From NCBI GenBank assembly GCA_020631735.1, contig CM036159.1, positions 98,324,701 through 98,388,700 of the forward strand: a stretch of DNA of 64,000 bases, read 5' to 3'. Every line of letters begins with the position of its first letter. The first letter of the stretch is position 1. This stretch comes from Saccharum officinarum. Taxonomy: Eukaryota; Streptophyta; Magnoliopsida; Poales; Poaceae. Below the pieces are notes generated by a model that was not told the DNA's origin, made no database searches, and saw nothing but the letters and a program-made list of their open reading frames with translations. The translations under genes were made by a program, and so were the position numbers. Positions 58,001 to 64,000 of the stretch are shown here, in pieces.

Positions 58001-59475
58001 CCATTGGGTTCCTTAAGAGAGATACTCCTTCCTCCAACATCAATTACCACTCTCATGCGATTCATCCAGTTCATACCCATGATCACATCCAAAACTAACC
58101 CTGGCATGACTATCAGGTTAAGCTTATAATGCCGGTTTGCTATGTTTAGGGTTACTCCCTGAACAATCTGATTAGTCAACAGATCAGCCCCAGCTGAACT
58201 GATTTTATATGCACATTCCAATTCAACTATCTTTTGCTCATGCCTTTTAACAAATGCTTGACTTACAAAGGAATGAGATGATCCGGAATCAAACAAGACT
58301 ACTGCAGGATGATTGTTGATAGAAAACATACCAGCTGTTACCGGTTCTCCTTCAGGGATATCCTCCACAGTGGTGTGGTGCACACGGGCTTGATATTGCG
58401 TTTGTTGTTTCTTAGGATAGGGACAATACTTTGCAAAGTGCCCAGGTTGGTTGCAGTTGAAGCACGGTCCCTTCACTTGAGCCACGGTTCCCGATGAACT
58501 GCCTTGTCCTGTCTTTGTTTGAGGTAATGCCATCTTGAACGGCTTCTGGTTTCTCTGGGGTGGCTGAGCATTCTGATTCTTCCGTTGCGGTGGCCTAAAC
58601 CTTGCACCGGGAACGGGCGATCGATAAGCCGGGCGATTGGTCACTGGGGCCCTGGACTGAGATGAACCCGACTCAAAAGCTCTCTTACGGATCTTGGAAG
58701 CGGCATAAACATTGTTGTTCTTCTCTTGCTTCAGACAGTCACTAACGAAGTCATTGAAATTAGTTCTCATGTTTGTACCCACATGTTTCATCATCTTGGG
58801 ACTCAGGCCTCTCTTGAAACTAGCGATCTTCTTGGCATCCGTATCCACCATGTCCGGAGCATAACGGCTCAGGTTATTAAAGGCATGCAGGTATTGAGTC
58901 ACAGTCTTCGTGCCTTGATTTAATGCCAGGAATTCCCCAAGCTTCATCTCGGTCAGACCAGGTGGAATGTATGTTCCACGGAAGGCTTCAGTGAACTCCC
59001 TCCAAGAGATATGGGCATGGGGAGGAAAGGTGGTGCGGTGATGCTTCCACCACATTCCTGCCGGACCTTGAAGCTGATGAGCTGCGTACTCAGTCTTCAA
59101 CACTTCAGTCATTCTTAAGACACGAAACTTATCTTCCATCGTATTAATCCACTCTTCTGCATCTAAAGGTTCTGCGGCTTCCTTGAAGATCAGTGGGCGA
59201 GTATCCATGAAGTCCTTAAAACTGCTGTACTGGTTTGCTTCGTGGCCACCCTGGTTTATCCCCCGACAGGTATTATCTGCGATACTGCGCAGCGCAGCTT
59301 CCATATTCTGTTGCATACTTTCCATATTGCGTTGGCTTCCCAGGAATTGGGCGAAAAACTGTTCTGCCGTATAGGGTGGAGGAGGCGGTGGTGGATCACG
59401 GTCATCATTAGCAGCTGCACTGCCACCAGCCTCGGCGGTACCATACACGGTACGACGGGTGTTCGGCATCTGCAT
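54988..59475 (-). CDS. Gag-Pol polyprotein of the Tekay-type Ty3 element, 1,495 aa, intact
   Basis: ATG 59475 opens one uninterrupted frame. Approximate residues: gag 70-260 ([35 protein letters not shown]); CCHC knuckle [14 protein letters not shown] ~338; protease [12 protein letters not shown] ~395; reverse transcriptase 560-760 ([32 protein letters not shown]); RNase H 850-980 ([25 protein letters not shown]); integrase 1060-1340 (H-H-C-C zinc region ending [43 protein letters not shown]). A chromodomain-like tail ~1430-1480 follows ([29 protein letters not shown]). The last ~17 codons read through the polypurine tract and the stop lies 20 bp inside the 3' LTR. All catalytic motifs are present; [12 protein letters not shown] replaces the usual TNAPATFM-type motif. 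It makes the particle, copies the RNA and integrates the cDNA. The start may sit on a spliced RNA (CAG precedes the second ATG at 59469). Confidence 0.97.
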   Translation of the reverse strand: MQMPNTRRTVYGTAEAGGSAAANDDRDPPPPPPPYTAEQFFAQFLGSQRNMESMQQNMEAALRSIADNTCRGINQGGHEANQYSSFKDFMDTRPLIFKEAAEPLDAEEWINTMEDKFRVLRMTEVLKTEYAAHQLQGPAGMWWKHHRTTFPPHAHISWREFTEAFRGTYIPPGLTEMKLGEFLALNQGTKTVTQYLHAFNNLSRYAPDMVDTDAKKIASFKRGLSPKMMKHVGTNMRTNFNDFVSDCLKQEKNNNVYAASKIRKRAFESGSSQSRAPVTNRPAYRSPVPGARFRPPQRKNQNAQPPQRNQKPFKMALPQTKTGQGSSSGTVAQVKGPCFNCNQPGHFAKYCPYPKKQQTQYQARVHHTTVEDIPEGEPVTAGMFSINNHPAVVLFDSGSSHSFVSQAFVKRHEQKIVELECAYKISSAGADLLTNQIVQGVTLNIANRHYKLNLIVMPGLVLDVIMGMNWMNRMRVVIDVGGRSISLKEPNGEGTFRVVLPRRVDLASTSCAVQTTLLAQIPVVCEFPDVFLEELPGLPPDRDVEFAIELIPGTAPISRRPYRMPPNELAELKKQLQDLLKKGLIRPSSSEWGCPALFVKKKKDNSLRMCVDYRPLNAVTIKNKYPLPRIDILFDQLSKAKVFSKIDLRSGYHQIKIRPQDVPKTAFSTRYGLYEYLVMSFGLTNAPAYFMYLMNSVFMPELDKFVIVFIDDILIYSENEEEHAEHLRIVLTRLREHRLYAKFSKCEFWLRTVPFLGHVLSENGISVDPSKVQEVMDWKSPTSVHEVRSFLGLAGYYRRFIPEFSKIAKPMTSLLQKDHQFVWTEECEAAFCTLRKLLTTAPVLAQPDIEKPFDVFCDASKSGLGCVLMQNGRVIAYASRQLRKHEVNYPTHDLELAAVVHALKIWRHYLLGNVCNIFTDHKSLKYIFTQSELNMRQRRWLELIKDYNLNVHYHPGKANVVADALSRKSHAIDVRPLFEEGFNLLHPAVLHNIQISCTLESQIMEGQKTDKGIFHIKEKIQREPTKHFRLDEQGVLWFRDRLVVPKDRELKNKLMDEAHRSKLSIHPGSSKMYQDLRPRYWWTKMKKEIAAYVARCDMCCRVKALHMRPAGLLQPLSIPDWKWDDISMDFITGLPTTQKGHDSIWVIVDRLTKSAHFLPVKTSFRPPQYAEKYIAEIVRLHGIPKTIVSDRGSQFTAHFWEHLHQGLGTSLIRSTAYHPQTDGQTERVNAVLEDMLRACVLSSRGSWESWLPLAEFAYNNSYQESIKMAPFEALYGRKCRTPLNWVEPGERRFYGIDFVDEAEKKVRVIQQNMQAAQSRQKSYADKRRRPLEFQVGDYVYLKVTPMKKKRFGIKKKLSARYIGPYQILEKKGPVAYKLQLPEEMSSIFPVFHVSQLKKCLRVPEERIQPQGIRIKADLEYREQPVRVLDTKDRVTRNKVVTTYKVQWSHHDESDASWETGEYLQTAYKDFYDKWFVTQISGRDSYKGEGCNTPGC
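55009..55020 (-). other. Polypurine tract of the Tekay-type element
   Basis: AAGGGGGAGGGC on the minus strand abuts the 3' LTR. It is also translated as part of the polyprotein end. Confidence 0.9.
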
Positions 59476-59836
59476 GTTTCAGCAATAGTAATTATTAGGT
59501 GATGTTGTAGGAATCGCGACCGAATGAAAAATCATGCCGAACTGAATTCACTGGAGAGAATAAATTCATACAATAAAACAGGGGCACAATAAGTCATTCC
59601 AATTAACACAACATCACTAATTATATTACTTAAAGCACACACATCGCGTCCATTACAACCAAGTTGCCAGCATACATACACTGGACTTTGGACGTTCGGA
59701 TACCGCCACAAACACATCCAAACTTTCCAACCTTACATCAAGCTTTAGTCTTTCTACGCATTATTACATGTCCAAAGTGCCAACAAGCAAAAGATCATGC
59801 AAGCGGGACCTAGTAGCTAGCGCAACAACTACTAGC
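59476..59836 (-). other. Gap between the H3-tail ORF and gag-pol
   Basis: These 361 bases have no significant ORF. On the minus strand they end with CACCTAATAATTACTATTGCTGAAACATGCAG upstream of the second gag ATG (59469). This has branch-like CTAAT and a CAG acceptor-like end, so gag-pol could be read from its own spliced RNA. That is inference. Confidence 0.5.
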
Positions 59837-60889
59837 CTACTCATCGTGGTCGCTGTCTAGGTCAGAGACGTCGGCGTTGCCGCCAACTGCAGCGTCGTCG
59901 TGCTCCTCAGCTGGCGCCACGGGCTCTGCAGGATCTTCGTCCACATCCAAATCCATCTCGGCTGCGCCAGGGAGGTCATAAGGGTTAAGCTGATTGTTCA
60001 GCCTATGGACCTCTTCATGCAAGTTATCATTGTACTCCTCTGCATCGGCCAACCGCTGCTCTAGCTCAAACTGCCTAGCTCTCAACACATTCTCTGCGGA
60101 CCAGGCTTCATTCCTCTGATGGAGCACATGAGCCAACATGCTCTCAGCATTCCTGTGGGCGGTGGTCAGTCGCTCAAGCTGCTCTCTCAGGGCACGTACA
60201 TCTCCCTCAAAGACCACAGTCCTCTGAGTAGCCTGATCTCTCTGACGAGTCAACTGGGCCATCTCAGCGGTGAGCCTCTCAATCTCGGCGTCGTGATCTC
60301 TCTGAAGCTGACGGCGGTCATCACGAGCCTGACCAAGAGCACTAGAAACACGTCTCAGACTACCTTCCACTCCATCGAAGGCCCTCATCACTGCGAACAT
60401 GGCACTCATAGCAGGGTTGTCACTGTTTTGTGCCTCTGCTGCGCTAACCTCCAAAGATCTGCCCCTTGCCTGCTGCCACGAGTCAGTGGAGGGGTTGCCC
60501 CTCGGAAAGACTCCAACTATAGCTGCTGCCAACTCCTGAGGAAAGCGATCCATGATATCCCTCAGGATCCCAAAGGCTGCCCTCTCAGCTGCTTCTTCAG
60601 GGGTCCTGCCAGTTGACTCAAAACGCCAACCGGTCCACTCAGAACCATCACCTCGGGAACGAACTACCGCTTCCACAGTCACCAAAAGTCCTTCGCCCAT
60701 CCGCTCATTTGACCAAAAGTAGCGGGGCTCCATACCATCAGGATAACCTACATAACTGAGCACTCTCCACAAAAGTGTAGGCATCCCAAACTCTCCAAGA
60801 AAAGTGTGGCGCTGGCGAGTGCGCGGAGCAAGCTGATGACGGGGAGCTCTGCCGGTGGACTTACGGGCTGTCTGCTTGGTACGGGCCAT
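59837..60889 (-). CDS. Accessory retrotransposon protein with histone H3 N-terminal tail mimic, 350 aa
   Basis: ATG 60889 (context CTACAG|ATGGCC) opens 350 codons ending TAG at 59837. After Met, residues 1-12 of the mature protein read ARTKQTARKSTG, identical to histone H3. APR-QLA follows as in H3, with GGK shortened to GR and H3 Lys18 replaced by His. So R2, T3, K4, T6, R8, K9, S10, T11 are kept and K14 is lost. Met-Ala predicts removal of the initiator, exposing the tail as in H3. There is no histone fold. Residues ~55-120 (RYFWSNERMGEGLLVTVEAVV, WTGWRFESTGRTPEEAAERAA) may be a divergent dsRBD-like unit. Residues ~175-302 form a long coiled coil (RDHDAEIERLTAEMAQLTRQ) and 310-350 an acidic tail (DLDVDEDP, DLDSDHDE). 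It lies in sense between primer site and gag of an intact young element, so it is probably expressed with it. I know no described function. Confidence 0.9.
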   Translation of the reverse strand: MARTKQTARKSTGRAPRHQLAPRTRQRHTFLGEFGMPTLLWRVLSYVGYPDGMEPRYFWSNERMGEGLLVTVEAVVRSRGDGSEWTGWRFESTGRTPEEAAERAAFGILRDIMDRFPQELAAAIVGVFPRGNPSTDSWQQARGRSLEVSAAEAQNSDNPAMSAMFAVMRAFDGVEGSLRRVSSALGQARDDRRQLQRDHDAEIERLTAEMAQLTRQRDQATQRTVVFEGDVRALREQLERLTTAHRNAESMLAHVLHQRNEAWSAENVLRARQFELEQRLADAEEYNDNLHEEVHRLNNQLNPYDLPGAAEMDLDVDEDPAEPVAPAEEHDDAAVGGNADVSDLDSDHDE

Positions 60890-60938
60890 CTGTAGCAAAA
60901 TTTTATTACAGGGGTGAGAACAAATTTTTTAAGTTAGC
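60890..60938 (-). promoter_or_regulatory. Predicted branch point and 3' splice site before the H3-tail ORF
   Basis: On the minus strand TGCTAACTT (about 60931-60939, CTAAC branch-point consensus) is followed by TTTGTTCTCACCCCTG. It ends TTTTGCTACAG, with the AG adjoining the ATG at 60889. Splicing from the LTR donor at 62155 would remove 1,266 nt, including the primer site and the leader. Confidence 0.6.
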
Positions 60939-61655
60939 ATTTTTATCGAAATGAGATAAGCAACTTATAAGGGGAGGAACAATGCCATGAATGAAATGCA
61001 TAACATGATGCATGCACGTTCCGTACGTCCTCACAAACTTAGGAAATTAATACTACTATCGGATTAAACGGTGGCATACAACGATCTCTTGTAACGTAAC
61101 TAATACGTGCTACTCGAAAGCGCTGTTATGTACCTGCAGAAAAAATCACTTCAGCCCAAACCTCACAGTATGAAAATATGCAAGAAAGCAGTAAAGTAAG
61201 TTACTCGCTCTACACGCATCCCCAGATACGAGTATAACGGTAACCACTACCCGAATCATCGTCCTATTGACGGCATCGTCACGGCATGACGGGATTCCCC
61301 CTCAATGATACTCTCATACAAACATGCGCATGGCACGTGAGTACTTCGGAATCACTTAAGCACTCCCCTAGATCGGCAGTGTATCCGACCATGCACTCAC
61401 AACTCTCACTTACCAAGGCGTAGAGGTAATTGATCCATACATTACCACTCAAGTGAATGGCACTCATACAATAGCACGCCGTATGAGCGACGAAATTTAA
61501 ATATGATGCAAACCCCCAAGTTAGTACTTAAATAAGCCACCTAGAGTCCTTATCGGGCATAAGGGATATGACCACTGGCATACTTTTAAGTTCAAAAGCT
61601 CATTTGAAAACACAGTTTTGTTTTTAAATACTCATGTGAACAGTAACATGCTAAA
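60939..61655 (-). other. Untranslated leader of the Tekay-type element
   Basis: This ~720-bp stretch lies between the primer site and the H3-tail ORF. It has many short upstream ATGs on the minus strand and no convincing ORF. Unspliced RNA would be a poor template for the downstream ORF by scanning. It probably also holds packaging signals, which cannot be recognised by eye. Confidence 0.6.
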
Positions 61656-61671
61656 CCATGCTCCGATACCA
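61656..61671 (-). other. Primer binding site of the Tekay-type element
   Basis: On the minus strand TGGTATCGGAGCATGG begins two bases after the 5' LTR end (61674). It matches the initiator-methionine-tRNA type used by most plant LTR elements. Confidence 0.9.
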
Positions 61672-62149
61672 GCTGTAACGGATCAACGTAATTATACGAG
61701 ATTAAGTATGAAAATCTACCACCGAGGCGGTTAATTTAACAAACTTAAGCCCGTATAACTCGAGATTCCGTGAAATCACGAAGGATTTCAAACCAACCAA
61801 CATACAACCAAGATCGTACTGATTTAGCAGCCACAGTTCACACGATACATAAAGTTGATCATAAAAGTAGGATACATCGGAGTTCGGAAATAAAGTTATT
61901 ACAACATAGTTCAACATAAGATAGCGGAAGCAAATAGTTTTACGCACACACCCTTAGTTTCATTACAGTGCCAGTAGATAGTCATGGTCCACAAAAGCAG
62001 TAGATAAGGCAAACAGAACGACCTTTGCCCAAGGTCCTAGTTGTCACCCATCGCCGGATACAGACAGTTGGAGCAGTACCCGTAGTACATCTGACCATCT
62101 GCAACAACAATGGGAACAACGCCCTGAGTACGAGAATGTACTCAGCTAG

Positions 62150-62155
62150 ACTTAC
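62150..62155 (-). promoter_or_regulatory. Predicted 5' splice donor in the 5' LTR
   Basis: On the minus strand GACGG|GTAAGTCTAGC lies about 46 nt downstream of the TATA box. It is followed by the GAGTAC..GTACTC inverted pair and by TTGTTGTTGCAG. The GTAAGT core and context are conserved in the solo LTR at 21114-21119. Confidence 0.6.
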
Positions 62156-62200
62156 CCGTCAAAAACCAGAAACAACATGACACCAAGGAGCATGCAAGGC

Positions 62201-62208
62201 TTTATATA
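62201..62208 (-). promoter_or_regulatory. TATA box of the Tekay-type 5' LTR
   Basis: CACTATATAAAGCCTTGC on the minus strand is a strong plant TATA box. It lies about 530 bp before the LTR end and just upstream of the predicted donor. The same sequence is at 51579-51586 in the 3' LTR. Confidence 0.8.
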
Positions 62209-64000
62209 GTGTACTGGCTTGACTCATTTGCGAAAGGCATAAGTTATTAGGAGTAACTAATAATAAGTACTTTTAGCATCATTTTATGATAACCTATTCA
62301 TGCTAGGTAAGCACCTATTACTAAAGCAATCACTTGATTAACCATTAGCATCAAAGGTTACTATCTCATGTTTAGCATATTCAACATATCCACATAACCA
62401 TCAGTGTTCCATCGTTAACACTACGATGCCATAGCTCGAGTCAAGTGCTCACTAACCGGGAGCGACGGCGATTCGAATCGAATTCCTATCCAGCTGGAGA
62501 TTTATTCCTCACACAAACCATGCTTCCCCCGTCAGGGTCGCGTAGGTCACCAAGGACACTTTCCGAGAAGCCGCGGGATAACAATCATGGATCGCACTAC
62601 CCAGGGACCGCCCGACTGCCAGGACGCACCTTGGGCTCACTCTTCGCGTCCCCGTTACACCCCCTTCAACACCAGTCTGCCAACCCGAGTTTATCCCGGC
62701 TCAAAAAGTGTCACTAGCTTCGCGGTCGAAAGGTACTTTATCCGGCCAGCTAAATGTGAGGCATGCGTTCAACATGACAAGAGGGACGAGCAACGATCGG
62801 TCCTTAACCGACACAGACGGAATCACTATAGTCCAAAACCCTATAAGACTCCGCCCGGTCTCCGTTTATTCAACAACACTTGGTTACTTATCAAAATTCA
62901 CCAATACTGCTAACCATAGCCAGGTATTCACCTATAACTCGCAGGTGACAGGAAATCACCCGACTTCTACCGATCTAAGCATGGCTAAGCGAATTACTCG
63001 ATCCTGACCTAATAAGGTAACATTATTCTGGTGGACAAGGATAGTAATGCAACAACGGTTCCACTCAACTCCTATGACTTAATGCAACAATATATAACTA
63101 TAATTCATGTGATAAGGAATAGCTTTTATAAAATAGGAGACTTAAAATGCTCCGGGGCTTGCCTCTTTCGAACGAGCTAGGATGGTGGTCGACGCACTCT
63201 GGCAGTTCCTCGCTTGGCTCTTCCTCCTCGGGCACCTCCTGTGCCTGGGGTTCCTGCTGATCTGTCCAAGCCTGCTCCTCCGGTACTGCTGCCTGCGAGT
63301 CCTCCTGCGATCCTGTATGATGCAAGTGCATAAGTACATGCGAATGATGCATCGGATTATGATGGAATGATGAAGTGACATGAGATGCAGACGAGCACAT
63401 GGAAAGAGCAGTTAGTATAAAACTTCATCTTCTACAAGGTAGTCCACGTCATCCAAGAACATGTACCCTAAGGTTTACCCATTTTAATTACACTAATTAT
63501 CATACACCTGACACAAGCAAGTGACCCTAAATAACCAAACCTTACCAACCTAACTCATTCACAACATCAGCAATACATAGTGATGCTTCAAAGATACACC
63601 AAACACATTTTATTCCTCTTAAATTCTCATAAAGAATAATCATTTATTCCTTATTTAGCTAGGGTTGTTCTGCAACACCTATCTCTGGTGTAGATAAAAA
63701 TCTACAAAAATGACAGTAGAGTATTCTTACTCTAACTAAGCTACCACTAAATTTTCATGGTAAAAGGAACTGTAAAACTACTTGTACAAAATAAACAAGT
63801 TATGGCTTAAATGTGAGCATGAAATTGTTTTATACTAAGAAAAGTATCAAACAACAGATTTCACATTTTTCCTAGGTTACCAACCATAAACTAACATACT
63901 ACAAAAATTATCATAAGTATGTTATATACAATTATTGCCTTCTACTAAAAATAACAAATATTAACAAATAAAGGCATTTGAACTACACTTCAAAAATTTT

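Larger units (their letters stand above)
51052..64000 (-). mobile_element. Young Tekay-type Ty3 retrotransposon with an extra H3-tail ORF (5' LTR cut by window end)
   Basis: Read on the minus strand the order is: 5' LTR (from beyond 64000 to 61674), primer site, leader, an extra ORF with a histone H3-like N-terminus, intact gag-pol with terminal chromodomain, polypurine tract, 3' LTR (55008-51052). The 2.33 kb of LTR that can be compared differs at only about three places. Together with the intact ORFs this points to a very recent, possibly active copy. The five bases left of the element are TTTCT; the other target-site copy lies outside the window. Confidence 0.95.
61674..64000 (-). repeat. 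5' LTR of the Tekay-type element (inner 2,327 bp in window)
   Basis: It is collinear with 51052 onward of the 3' LTR. Differences seen are one G/A (near 61934), one missing C and one A/T (near 62387-62402). It continues past the window end; the expected full length is ~3.96 kb. Confidence 0.95.

Noticed and set aside
59837..60889. Possibility that this is a histone H3 gene or pseudogene
   Set aside because: Only the first ~20 residues resemble H3; there is no histone fold, and the remaining 330 residues form another, intact protein in frame.

Overview
The window is nuclear DNA of a grass. The evidence is Tekay-type Ty3 and sirevirus (SIRE/Maximus) Ty1 retrotransposons nested in each other, hAT, Stowaway and Tourist-like MITEs, GC-rich first exons, and two intact genes with ordinary GT-AG introns. 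The transposon mix suggests a panicoid/andropogonoid grass (sorghum, Miscanthus or sugarcane relatives), but that is inference. There are no tRNA or rRNA genes and no CRISPR array. One run of 100 N lies at 631-730.

Layout. 1-4602: two inverted Ty3 integrase fragments around the N gap, the right one running through a chromodomain into a ~3.06 kb 3' LTR. 4805-6290: a decayed LINE 3' end. 6291-9330: intergenic DNA with a hAT MITE (perfect 8-bp target duplication) and two Stowaway MITEs. 9.7-17.6 kb is the genic island: a first exon of a farnesol-dehydrogenase/DFR-like reductase (minus), an intact six-exon B3-domain gene (plus, 236 aa) and an intact eight-exon malectin-like/LRR gene without a kinase (minus, 525 aa). 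17.8-26.6 kb: MITEs, GC-rich sequence of unknown origin, a probable ~4.1 kb Ty3 solo LTR and a foldback.

26,637-50,292 is an old sirevirus (target duplication GTTGC) with gag, pol and a long env-like ORF. All its coding breaks are nonsense codons explainable by C-to-T or G-to-A changes. A second, younger sirevirus (30,693-40,990, target duplication GGTTG) sits inside it, in the cysteine codon just after the protease active-site motif. Both keep pol in the +1 frame after gag, starting right after a TAG that forms part of a 3'-splice-site-like sequence. Their LTRs carry arrays of a CCGGAC..GTCCGG palindrome.

51,052 to the window end is a young Ty3 Tekay-type element on the minus strand: near-identical ~4 kb LTRs, tRNA-iMet-type primer site, polypurine tract and an intact 1,495-aa Gag-Pol with a terminal chromodomain. 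Between its 5' LTR and gag it carries an extra intact gene (60,889-59,837) for a 350-aa protein. After the initiator Met, that protein begins with the first 12 residues of the histone H3 tail (ARTKQTARKSTG), continues H3-like to about residue 20, and then has a possible dsRBD-like region, a long coiled coil and an acidic tail. A good branch point and 3' splice site precede its ATG, and a strong GTAAGT donor lies just downstream of the LTR TATA box. The retrotransposon therefore appears to express a histone-H3-tail mimic from a spliced RNA. This is the most interesting system in the window.
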